Origin: Prevotella sp.
Lineage (GTDB): Bacteria; Bacteroidota; Bacteroidia; Bacteroidales; Bacteroidaceae
Reading direction: 5' to 3'
NCBI GenBank assembly: GCA_016281815.1
Contig: JAEEJK010000004.1
Span: 1-51,678, forward strand
Length of the DNA: 51,678 bases
The notes beneath the pieces are model-generated. The model had not been told where the DNA came from. It saw only the letters and a list, made by a program, of their open reading frames with translations, and searched no databases. This document shows positions 1 through 8,400 of the stretch, in pieces. Each line of letters starts with the position of its first letter. The stretch's first letter is position 1. The position numbers and the translations under genes were made by a program.

Positions 1-280
1 CACTTGCTGGACTCAGATATTGTATGCTGTCGAGGAAGAGCACGTCCTGCTTGATGCTCCAAAAGGCAGTGAAGCCGCTCCAGTTGGAGGAAATGACAAC
101 GTGCTGCTGTGGAATGGCTGCCCTCACTTGGCGCCATAACACAGTGTCTCTGCTGATGGGCTGCCCCAGCAGTGCCCATTGTTTTCCGTCGATATAGATG
201 ACATCGCCATCCTGCCCGGTGGCATACGTGCTCAAACTCATGAGCATCAGAACGAGGGTGATAATGGTTCCTTTTTTCAT
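1..280 (-). CDS. Secreted protein of unknown function, N-terminal part (runs off the window start)
   Basis: The minus-strand reading frame is open from an ATG at 280-278 to the window edge, giving 93 codons. The first 20 or so residues form a signal peptide (MKKG start, hydrophobic ITLVLMLMSL core, then a small-residue region ending near YATGQ), so the product is exported. The visible mature part (YIDGKQWALLGQPI, then a short SSNWSGFTAFW stretch) does not match a family I recognise. It lies 148 nt downstream of the sigma/TonB-domain pair on the same strand and may belong to that transcription unit, although an 8-nt-unit repeat lies between them. The rest of the gene, and therefore its function, is outside the window. 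Confidence 0.75.
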   Translation of the reverse strand, partial: MKKGTIITLVLMLMSLSTYATGQDGDVIYIDGKQWALLGQPISRDTVLWRQVRAAIPQQHVVISSNWSGFTAFWSIKQDVLFLDSIQYLSPAS

Positions 281-357
281 ATCCTTTGTATTTGTTGTTT
301 TATAGATACCGACAAACCTATCAATAGAACTGATTATTCGTCAGTATAGGCTATGGC

Positions 358-428
358 CAGCAAGAGTAGTAATGTCTACACTCCTAAACTCCTAAACTCC
401 TGCACTCCTACACTCCTAAACTCCTAAT
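358..428 (+). repeat. 8-nt tandem repeat (ACTCCTAA family), copy 1
   Basis: A leader close to agtaatgtcta is followed by about six tandem 8-mers of the form ACTCCTAA. The same leader and 8-mer array occurs at 28513-28588 and 47612-47660, always in the same orientation. The array ends at the stop codon of the TonB-domain gene. Confidence 0.8.
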
Positions 429-1309
429 CATTCTTTTTTCAACATTTCAGATGGCTGGAACGTAAAAGGCAGATTGTATTTCATGCTCACTACCTTGCCT
501 GAGATTTTGGCCGGTGACCACCGTGGCATCAAGGAGATGACGCGGGCACATTCCTCTTCCAACAGTTGGGGAATCTGTTCTTTCAATTCTATTTGCCGGG
601 CTTCCGACTCACGGCTCAGGAGCAATGTGTCATATCCGAGAAAATGCTTGGCCGCCTTGACGTCTGATATGTACCCCAAACTGTCTATCTTGAACTGCAT
701 GATGACTCTTCCTCTCACACCGTATTCCTGAGCCAAGGAGGGATATTTCAGGTTCTGCTTGATGAATTCCTGCAGCCCTATGTAACCACCTCGGAATGAT
801 GGCTGTTGTTCCACCGTGTTGAAGACTCTGATGTTCTCCGGCCTATTTTCAGGTGTTTGTTCCTCCATCCTTTCGCTCGCTGGAGGGGTTGCCTGTGCCA
901 AAAGTTCGCCTGAGGGTTTTTCCTTCTGATGGTTGACGGCTACATTCTCAAAAACTTCCCGTGGAGTGCTCAGAGGCTCTTGAGTTTGGCTGTTGCGGGT
1001 CGTGTCTTCTTTGACAATATCGCTATCGGTGACATTTCTTTTTTCGGAGGTCTGCTCTTTTCCCGACGTCTGGTCTTTTGCCGCTTGTGCCAGTTGGTTG
1101 CTGCTGCCAGTTTGCTGTTCTGCACCATTCCCCCAAAGGAAGATACCTGCCAGGAGAGCGATGGAGGCTGCGATGCCTATGGTCCACCCAACGAAGACTC
1201 GCTTTCGTGACTTTGTCTCCTCTTCGCCAAGGACCTCACGCTCAAACCTTGCCCACTCCTCATCAACGTCGGGCATGCCTATCTTCTTGTCTATATCTTC
1301 GGTCTTCAT
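428..1309 (-). CDS. Single-pass membrane protein with C-terminal TonB-like domain, probable anti-sigma partner
   Basis: About 293 residues. A short cytoplasmic N-terminus (DVDEEWARFEREV) is followed by one membrane helix (about residues 38-60, WTIGIAASIALLAGIFLW), a low-complexity Q/S/E-rich periplasmic linker to about residue 160, and a TonB C-terminal-like domain (PSFRGGY, then LKYPSLAQEYGVRGRV and F.ID..G.I..V). TonB C-terminal domains are periplasmic and contact outer-membrane partners. The cytoplasmic head next to an ECF sigma gene suggests an anti-sigma role; this is inferred from context. The start is taken at the ATG one base after the sigma stop; an ATG at 1321 would overlap the sigma gene by 11 nt. 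Confidence 0.8.
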   Translation of the reverse strand: MKTEDIDKKIGMPDVDEEWARFEREVLGEEETKSRKRVFVGWTIGIAASIALLAGIFLWGNGAEQQTGSSNQLAQAAKDQTSGKEQTSEKRNVTDSDIVKEDTTRNSQTQEPLSTPREVFENVAVNHQKEKPSGELLAQATPPASERMEEQTPENRPENIRVFNTVEQQPSFRGGYIGLQEFIKQNLKYPSLAQEYGVRGRVIMQFKIDSLGYISDVKAAKHFLGYDTLLLSRESEARQIELKEQIPQLLEEECARVISLMPRWSPAKISGKVVSMKYNLPFTFQPSEMLKKE

Positions 1310-1310
1310 C

Positions 1311-1799
1311 TTACTTTGCATTTAGGTTCTTTCTGATTTTGGCCAATGACCGCGTGATGTGCTTGTTCACGGCGGAGGCGCTGATGCCAAGCACTTTGGC
1401 CGTCTCACTGTAGGTCATGTCTTCCTCATAGTGCAGACGCAGCACACGCCGGTCTTGCTCCGTCAGATTGTCTTCGATCACCTGCTGCAGTTGTTGAAGC
1501 AGTTCCTGGCGTTCCCCGCTCTCACTGAGGGCCATGTCTTGTCGGAGTTCATCCTCCATCTGTCTCTGCAACTGCCGGGTGCGCAGCAGATGAAGGCATT
1601 GATTGCGGGTGGCTGCCAGCAGATATCCCCTGATACTCTCGCGGGCTACCTGAGGCTTGCCTCTCCATATATGAGTGAATACCTGGTGCACGGCATCCTT
1701 CGCATCGTCGGCATTCTCCACCATCGAGAAGGCCATGCGATACATGTGCGGATAATTGTCCTTGAACAGGTGTTCAAACTCTCGTCTGCTGTAATCCAT
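1311..1799 (-). CDS. ECF-type RNA polymerase sigma factor
   Basis: 162 residues, the usual ECF length. Region 2 spans about residues 8-75 (FEHLFKDNYPHMYRMAFSM, then DAKDAVHQVFTHIW) and region 4 about 105-158, with the helix-turn-helix MTYSETAKVLGISASAVNKH near the C-terminus. It directs core RNA polymerase to a small set of promoters, usually for envelope functions in Bacteroidetes. The next gene starts within a few bases of the stop and encodes a membrane protein likely to control it. A Bacteroidetes -7 box on the minus strand lies about 110 nt upstream. Family assignment is secure; the regulon is unknown. Confidence 0.93.
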   Translation of the reverse strand: MDYSRREFEHLFKDNYPHMYRMAFSMVENADDAKDAVHQVFTHIWRGKPQVARESIRGYLLAATRNQCLHLLRTRQLQRQMEDELRQDMALSESGERQELLQQLQQVIEDNLTEQDRRVLRLHYEEDMTYSETAKVLGISASAVNKHITRSLAKIRKNLNAK

Positions 1800-1907
1800 A
1801 AATGGTTGTTTTGCCTTTATTCAACTATAAGACCCTCAAACGACAAAATCAAATACCCCTTGTATGCTAAAAAATTGTCTGATCACAAAATGAACCATTG
1901 GGGGATG

Positions 1908-1915
1908 CAAAGATA
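1908..1915 (-). promoter_or_regulatory. Candidate -7 promoter box for the sigma/TonB-domain pair
   Basis: On the minus strand the site reads TATCTTTG, matching TAnnTTTG. No clear TTTG lies 19-20 nt upstream, so only half of the bipartite consensus is present. The leader would be about 100 nt. Confidence 0.4.
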
Positions 1916-1969
1916 ACAAAAAAAGTGGAATGTTGTTCCGACCTGCTGCCGGTAATGCAATTGCATAAC

Positions 1970-2009
1970 AAAAAACAGAGACACAAAGGATAAAACCTCT
2001 GTGTCTCCG
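1970..2009 (-). terminator. Rho-independent terminator of the outer-membrane barrel gene
   Basis: Read on the minus strand, a 14-bp stem (two G-T pairs) with a 6-nt loop (stem arms 1996-2009 and 1976-1989) is followed by six T residues. It lies about 40 nt past the stop codon of the gene ending at 2051. A 12-nt direct repeat (tctctgtattta at 2012 and 2042) lies between the stop and the hairpin. Confidence 0.8.
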
Positions 2010-2050
2010 TATCTCTGTATTTAAAAAGAAAAATCTCTGTTTCTCTGTAT

Positions 2051-2572
2051 TTAGAAACTGTAGTACAGTCCGAAAACGATGTTGCGGCCATCAAAGTCCA
2101 CACCCCATGTGTCAACCTTCGTATCTGTGTTGTTGTTCTTGGCATTCTCATAACCGATGAAGCCGAAGTGGGTGACGAAACTTGCTCTTTGGTTGAGTTT
2201 GACTGCCAAACCTGGTTTCAGACCAACGCTGAACTCATCGGTGTCAAGACTGGCATTGTAGGTATGGGCATAGCCGACGCTGCCATCAATGAAGGCGGTC
2301 ACGATTTTGCCTTTCAGAAGGTTCATACGGACATAAGGATTCACAGAGAATGTCTTGGCGTTACCTTTGTTGGCGCCTTCCCAACCGAATGCCACACCGG
2401 CTGCCCAATCTTCATTGAAAGAGTAACCTATCTCAGGCACCAGTTTGAATGTTGTCACATCGTAGTCTCCATCGCTGGAATTGGCAACTCCAATACCGCC
2501 ACCGACATACACCTGAGCATTCACGCCAATAGCCATGACTGCTGCGACCAAAGTCATCATAATCTTTTTCAT
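2051..2572 (-). CDS. Small outer-membrane beta-barrel protein
   Basis: 173 residues. A cleavable signal peptide (MKKIMMTLVAAVMAIGVNAQ) is followed by alternating-polarity strands rich in G, Y, F and N: QVYVGGGIGVANSS, FKLVPEIGYSF, WAAGVAFGWEG, VNPYVRMNLL, and VAFI-type strands. The last strand ends NIVFGLYYSF with a C-terminal aromatic residue. This is the pattern of 8-stranded outer-membrane barrels of the OmpX/porin-family type common in Bacteroidetes. It is monocistronic, with its own promoter upstream and a terminator downstream. Specific ligand or role cannot be read from the sequence. Confidence 0.88.
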   Translation of the reverse strand: MKKIMMTLVAAVMAIGVNAQVYVGGGIGVANSSDGDYDVTTFKLVPEIGYSFNEDWAAGVAFGWEGANKGNAKTFSVNPYVRMNLLKGKIVTAFIDGSVGYAHTYNASLDTDEFSVGLKPGLAVKLNQRASFVTHFGFIGYENAKNNNTDTKVDTWGVDFDGRNIVFGLYYSF

Positions 2573-2654
2573 CTTTTTACCTTATTATAATAATTAAACA
2601 ATTAGTTGCCACTTCTGTCATCACTTCCATGACAACTGTTACCCTGAATTGTGT

Positions 2655-2669
2655 GCGAACACAGTTCGC
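2655..2669 (-). other. Perfect hairpin at the 5' end of the barrel-gene leader
   Basis: A 6-bp inverted repeat, GCGAAC and GTTCGC, with a 3-nt loop lies a few bases after the predicted transcription start of the barrel gene. A hairpin at this position often stabilises the 5' end of an mRNA; that role is inferred. Confidence 0.45.
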
Positions 2670-2679
2670 TTTTCGGCTG

Positions 2680-2687
2680 CAAAGGTA
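2680..2687 (-). promoter_or_regulatory. -7 promoter box of the outer-membrane barrel gene
   Basis: Minus strand TACCTTTG matches TAnnTTTG exactly. A TTG lies about 18 nt further upstream as an imperfect -33 element. It gives a leader of about 100 nt and is divergent from the rpsP promoter about 105 nt away. Confidence 0.65.
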
Positions 2688-2792
2688 TAACAAATTTGGA
2701 TAACACAATAGATTCACGCACTTTTTTTTGAATAAATACTTAAATTATGTTAATGGGACGCCTCAAAATAGAAATAGGTTTTTTATTTTTAC

Positions 2793-2800
2793 TACCTTTG
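2793..2800 (+). promoter_or_regulatory. -7 promoter box of rpsP
   Basis: TACCTTTG matches the Bacteroidetes -7 consensus exactly and lies about 55 nt before the rpsP start. No good -33 TTTG is visible at the usual spacing. Confidence 0.6.
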
Positions 2801-2854
2801 CAGCCGCTATTACGAGATAGTAGCATTTAATTCAAACCAAACAACAAAAAGAAC

Positions 2855-3376
2855 ATGGCAACAAAAATGAGATTGCAGCGTCGTGGACGCAAGGGCTATG
2901 CTTTCTACAGCATCGTCATCGCCGACGCCAGAGCACCACGTGATGGTAGATTTATCGAGAAGATTGGTACTTACAACCCCAACACCAATCCGTCAACTGT
3001 GGATTTGAATTTTGACCGTGCACTCTATTGGATCGAGGCTGGCGCTCAGCCTACCGATACCGTGCGCAACATCCTCAGCCATGAGGGTGTCCTCCTGATG
3101 AAGCACCTTCGTGGTGGCATCAAGAAGGGTGCTTTCGATGAGGCAGAGGCTCAGAAGAAATTCGACGCTTGGAAAGAGACCAAGGTGAAGGGCGACGAGA
3201 AAGTCCGCACCGAGACCGCCAAGGCTAAGAAAGATGCTTATGAGAAAGAACTGAAGGCAGAGAAAGCCATCAACGAAGCCATCGCTAAGAAAGTGGCTGA
3301 GAAGAAAGCCGCCGCTGCTGCCGCTGCTGCTGAGGCAGAGGCTCCCGCTGAGGCAGAGACTCCTGCAGAGGCATAA
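2855..3376 (+). CDS. rpsP: 30S ribosomal protein S16 with long charged C-terminal tail
   Basis: The first 80 or so residues are a canonical S16 ([79 protein letters not shown]). S16 helps assemble and stabilise the small ribosomal subunit body. The protein is 173 residues long, about twice the bacterial norm. The extra C-terminal half is Lys/Ala/Glu-rich, predicted helical, and ends in Ala/Glu-Ala/Pro repeats ([14 protein letters not shown]). Extended S16 tails are familiar in Bacteroidetes. The gene stands alone between its own promoter and a strong terminator, without the rimM-trmD partners found beside it in many other phyla. Confidence 0.97.
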   Translation: MATKMRLQRRGRKGYAFYSIVIADARAPRDGRFIEKIGTYNPNTNPSTVDLNFDRALYWIEAGAQPTDTVRNILSHEGVLLMKHLRGGIKKGAFDEAEAQKKFDAWKETKVKGDEKVRTETAKAKKDAYEKELKAEKAINEAIAKKVAEKKAAAAAAAAEAEAPAEAETPAEA

Positions 3377-3393
3377 TCCACACGACAAGACAA

Positions 3394-3428
3394 AAGAGGG
3401 TGCGCACCATGACGGTGCGCACCCTCTT
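3394..3428 (+). terminator. Strong terminator after rpsP
   Basis: A perfect 15-bp inverted repeat (arms 3394-3408 and 3414-3428) around a 5-nt loop lies 18 nt after the rpsP stop. The following run is only weakly T-rich (tcg agttgtt). Because the broken gene on the other strand ends 8 nt away, and A residues flank the stem on the left, it could also serve that strand. Confidence 0.8.
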
Positions 3429-3435
3429 CGAGTTG

Positions 3436-5072
3436 TTAAGGTTTTATTGTGGCCAATTCCATCCACTCCGTAAATTCCTTTCTTCGGATGAGAATGCCAT
3501 CCCCACTTTGGTTATGGGCCGCCCGTCGGTGATGTATTTGTCGGCATAGCCGCGCTTGTTGATTTGCTCAAGGGCATTCTCGGCAGTGTCGTCCACCTTC
3601 AGCTCCATAATTTATATTCCCTTGGGCATTTTCAGCACGATGTCGGAGCGGCCCTTGGCCGTTGGCTCCTCTATGCGTATGTCGGCGCCGAAGGCCACAA
3701 GGAGGGTGTATAGGATTACGTGATAGTGACGCTCGGCCTTTTCCAAATTGCCGGCATCATCTGACTTTTGTGCCAGATAATAGGGGATGCCGGCAAAGAA
3801 CGCCTTGATGGCCTCGATGAATGGCGGCAAGTCATTGTCGCGCTGGAAAATCTTGTATGCGCGATACATCGCATTCTTGTTGGTGTCGATTCCCCTCACG
3901 CCCCAAGAGTAATTGTACAGGCTGTTGGCGAAGCCTTTGCGCACTTCTGCATTGGGCAGTCCAAGCTCGTACTCCTCGAGGTCGGCATCATAGTCCCTTA
4001 TGGTGAGATACCCGCTTTGGAAGAGCACAGGCAGCGGGTCGTCGTAGCTGTTGAACGGCACGTCGAACCTTTCGGCAGGGCAGTTCACGCCTTCGATGTC
4101 GGTCAGTGTTAGTGGCGGCATTTTCGACAGCATTTCTATTACGGCACTCGGGGTGGCACTGTCGAACCAGTAGTCCTTGGTTTCCCCGGAGTCAAGAGCG
4201 TTAAACAGGCTGAAGGGATTGTATATGTCGGTTTTTTTGCGGCTGAAATGATACCCGTCATACCGCCGTTTCAGTTCGGTATATGCCTCCTCGAACGTTT
4301 CATCGCGTTTTTCAGCCAACAACTCTATGTCGGGCCGCAGTTGGGTGGTGAGTTCCTCTTCGGTGATGCCGCATAAAGCCTCGTAGTTGGGCAGCATGGA
4401 TATGTTCTTGAGGTTGTTGAGCGTGCTGAAAATGCCCATCTGCGAGAATTTGGAGATGCCGATGATGAAGACGAACTGCAGGTGGTCGTCGAGCGACTTG
4501 AGCGGGCTGAAAAGATTGGAGAGGCGTGTGCGCACGCCCTCCTCCAGCTCCGTGTCGCCGATGCTGTGCAGCATGAAGGCGTCGTATTCATCGACCAGCA
4601 CCACGGCGCGGCGGCCCGTCTGGCGGTGTGCCTCTATGACGAGGTGCTGGAATCGTGTGCTGCTGTCGGTACTTGTGGCAACTATGCCATATTCCTGCTC
4701 ATATTGCGAGAGTGTGTTGCCAATCTGCAGATCGAGTATTTCGGTGGTGTATATCCTGTTCCTGCTGAAGTCGAAGCGGATGACGGGATATTTCTGCCAC
4801 TTCCAACTGGTGGTGGCGATAAACAGCTGGGGCTGCTCTATGCCATCCTCGGTGGTGAAAGCCTCAAACAGCTCGCGACGCCCCTGGAACACCGCCTCAA
4901 GGGTGGAGCACAGCAGCGACTTGCCAAACCGCCGTGGGCGGCTCAGAAAATAGGGACATCCCTCAGTTATCATTTTATATATGAGGGGGGTCTTGTCCAC
5001 ATACACGTAACCATCAGTACGAATTTTCTCGAAACTCTGTATCCCTACTGGGTATTTCCTCTTTGGTGCCAT
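3436..5072 (-). pseudogene. AAA-ATPase-like / PD-(D/E)XK nuclease family gene with broken nuclease end
   Basis: The intact part is 3612-5072, 486 residues. It matches the Bacteroidetes AAA-ATPase-like family with a C-terminal PD-(D/E)XK nuclease domain: YPVGIQSFEKIR and VDKTPLIYKM at the start, a Walker A-like RPRRFGKS near residue 47, and Walker B-like VVLVDEYDAF. The frame stops with TAA at 3614-3612 just after GRSDIVLKMPKGI. The same frame continues past the stop with the expected family ending: MELKVDDTAENALEQIN, then RGYADKY and GRPITKVGMAFSSEE. Near 3481 one base appears to be missing; the +1 frame then gives KEFTEWMELATIKP and a stop at 3436. So the nuclease D (GRSD) and ExK (ELK) are separated by a stop, followed by a frameshift. 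An ATG directly after the stop (3608) could start a 54-residue fragment. The ATPase part may still be made. Confidence 0.82.
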
Positions 5073-5411
5073 AGTGCAGTCGTCTTAGCAATTTGGGTGT
5101 AAAGATATAAAAAACTATTGTATTTGCCAAATAATATGTTTATGAGTTTTCTTTTTCTATTTTGTTTTTGGCACTTCTATCTTGAACTTGTGCGTGGATT
5201 GTCCATCCGCCCAAGCGGCATCTCGCTGCAAACGCAGAGAGATTCGTTCCTTTTTAGTATGCTCAAGTTGTAAATATATCAGAAAATTTTAGTTAAAGAT
5301 ATCAAAAAATAGTGGCTTTTTTGTTTCAGTTTTTATTTTTCTTCCTATTTTTACAATTTAAATCATTAACCAAAATTGGGTGCTCCTCAAATCATAGTAA
5401 ATCAAAGAAAC
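5073..5411. other. Gene-free stretch of 339 nt with a coding remnant
   Basis: AT-rich spacer between the broken AAA-ATPase gene and the giant secreted-protein gene. The centre (about 5157-5290) is GC-richer and encodes the remnant described separately. The last 110 nt are T-rich and presumably hold the promoter and leader of the giant gene, but I find no exact TAnnTTTG box. Confidence 0.6.
5157..5290 (-). pseudogene. Short C-terminal coding remnant
   Basis: On the minus strand a frame without an ATG reads KKERISLRLQRDAAW, then ADGQSTHKFKIEV and a TAG stop. Its base composition and amino-acid usage look like protein-coding sequence and contrast with the AT-rich flanks. The frame is closed by a TAA only about 45 codons upstream. 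It appears to be the tail of a gene that has otherwise been lost. I cannot name the family. Confidence 0.4.
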
Positions 5412-8400
5412 ATGATCAATATGAAGGCAATACAATACCTAACGTTTTTCGAAAGGCTTTTCCTCACAGTGATGTTATTTTTCACTGTGACTGACGTATG
5501 TGCCGACGGCTATATCACCGACGTGGCAGTCATCGGACTGGAATCAGGCAAAGGCAACACCATCAAGAGCAAGTACAGAGGCGATGGCTGGACAGTCCTG
5601 GACAAGGACCTCAATGCCGGTGCTCACGGCTGGGATATCTTTCTGGCCTACAAAACCAGTTCGACGGACAATCCTGAGAGTGGCTACATCACCGACATCT
5701 GCGCATCGACACAAAATGTGAACTCTTTCAGGTATGAGGGTCGCACCTACTATAAGGCGCATTCCAACTCCGAGTTCAACGGCGACATGAATCGTGGCTC
5801 AGGAGGAGCATTCATCTATCTCTATTACACCCGCGACCGTGTCAGGCTGAGCAGCTATGGCGGCTTGAAGCGTGTGATGACAAAGCTCTCGACCACCAGT
5901 TCGGAGGAAGATGGCTACCCTGATACGGAAGCCATCTATTGGCGCGAGTGCTCATACAGCGGCATCTGCGATGTCAACAGGGATGTCGGCGGTGAATTCA
6001 TCTATATCCAGCAGCACTTCACCACACAGACGTTGTCGCTCAAAAACCATCCCTCGTTTTATTCTGACCTCACCTATACAGGCAGGGAGCTTAACCTTTT
6101 GGAGAATGGCTCATCGGACTATGGCACGATGAAGTACAAAGTGGATGATGGCAATTGGGTGCCATGGCCCAGGGCAACTGCCGTCGGCGACCACACCGTG
6201 GAGTACTATCTCGACGGCGGCACCTACGCCGACAACAGTTCTTCGGCCACCAAGACCGTTACCATCCATCCACCTGTCGTCAAGGCCAGCAGTCTGACGG
6301 GCGTGTTCAGCCAGGCGGACAAGACGGTGACACTGATCTGGAGCGCGGGCAGCCTGCCCGGAGGCTACACCGACTATTCATGGGTGGTCTATCGTGGAAA
6401 CACCCAAATAGCCCAACTCGACCATGATGTGCGCTCCTATGTTGACACTCAGTATGAGAACGAGAAAACGGAAACCCTCTACAGCGTATATTACGTGTCG
6501 GACAACTGGGAGGAAGGGACAAAACGCGATGACGCGAAAGCCACGGTGACGGTGAACACCACCCGCACGGTGCCTGTCAACAATCTGAAGGCTGATTGCC
6601 AGGATGACCGCGTCGTGCTCACCTGGACATCCGACGGCTATGAGGAGGGCTTTGGCAACAAGTTCAAAATCTATGTGGGCGATGATACGCAGCCCATCAA
6701 TACTATCACGCCCACAGACTACCAGACGAGTTTCCAGTGGGAGCACCGCTCCACCGACAAGCACAATGACCGTGTGAACCTTATCGACCCGGAGACGGGC
6801 GTTTCTTACACCGAGGAGCCGCTCAATGCCTGTTCCCCGCTCAACTACCGTGTGGAGGGAGTCATCGGCGACAAGACACTCAACCAGGCCACCCTCGAAA
6901 GAAAGGCCATCGGCAAAGGCACGGTGTTCTATTCTTTAGAAGCCTCGAAGGGTGTCTATTCCGGCACGGTGAAGCTGTCGTGGCACGTCAACCGGCAAGG
7001 GTCGGAAATTGCGAAGACATATATTGTGGAACGGCGCAAGGCGGAAAGCGACGAGGCGTGGGAAGTGCTTCACCGCATGTCGAGCGCCGAAGATTATCTG
7101 CTCTTTACCGATGAGACACCGCTGCCGGGCATCTACTATGACTACCAAGTCACCGTGCAGGACAAGTGCGACGACGGCACCATCATCAACTACGAGACAA
7201 CAGACATCGGCTATGCAAAGTCCACGGGCAGCGTGAGTGGACGCATCACCTACGGCTCCACGGGGACATCGGTGATGGGTGCCGACGTGGTGATGAAAAT
7301 CACCGGCTCCTCGGGCGAGACATTGGAACAGTACCATTCCATGTACTTCACCAACACCAATGGCGCGGTGACGTGGCAGTATCCCTCTGAGACATACGCC
7401 GACGAGAAGTTGGCCAACGGCGACTTCACGGTGCAGCTGTGGCTGTTCCCTGAGGTGTTCAGCGACAGCTGGTTTGCCCGCTTCGGTGAGAATATGGCCC
7501 TGGGCATGTCGGCCACTGGACAACTGTGCTTCAGCGACGGCACCAACACGCTTGCCTTCGATGACCTCAGTCTGAGGAAGAATGCCTACAACCATGTGGC
7601 ACTGACCCGCAGCGGCAACACGCTGACCTGCTTCCTGATGGGCAAAGATGCTGACGGCATACAGGTATGCAAGACCGCCACCAAACAACTGTCAGGCAGT
7701 TTGAGCATGACCGGTGCCAACCTGTTCTCATTGGGGCATTTCAAGGGCTTCGCCGACGAGTTCCGCCTGTGGACGAAATGCCTGAGCGAAGATGAAATCT
7801 CGGAGAACTACGACCGTCTGCTCGTAGGCAACGAGGCAGGTCTGGAGACCTACTGGACCTTCGACGAGGGCCTGCGCTCACAGTTCTTTGACTATTCGCG
7901 CAGCGGTTCCACCTATCATCAGCACCATGGCCGAGTGGGCAGCAATGCCGTGACGGCAACAGTGACGCCCGACGACCTGGCCCTGAAAGCCAAGACCGAC
8001 AAGGACGGCAACTACATCATCCAAGGCATCCCCTTCACCGGTGAGGGCACCACTTACGCCGTCGTGCCAACGATGGGCGTTCACGAGTTCAACCCCACGC
8101 AGGCACTGCGCCACATCAGCAACAACTCGCTCGTACACAACAGCGTTGACTTCGATGACATCAGCTCGTTCCCCGTGCGCGGTGTGGTTTACTACGAGCA
8201 CACCACCATCCCCGTGAAAGACGCCTATCTCTATATCGACGGCATCATTGCATCAAAGGACGGAGAGTCGATAAGCACCAACGACAATGGCGAATTTGAG
8301 GTGAGCGTGCCCATCGGCGACCACTTCATCTCAGTGAAGCTCAACGGCCATGAGTTCCTCAATGGTGGTCGTTATCCCGCCGACCCCAACGGCCTGGGCC

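Noticed and set aside
5376..5411. TTG start 12 codons upstream for the giant protein
   Set aside because: The ATG at 5412 (or 5421) starts directly at a normal signal peptide; the extra residues would precede it without benefit.
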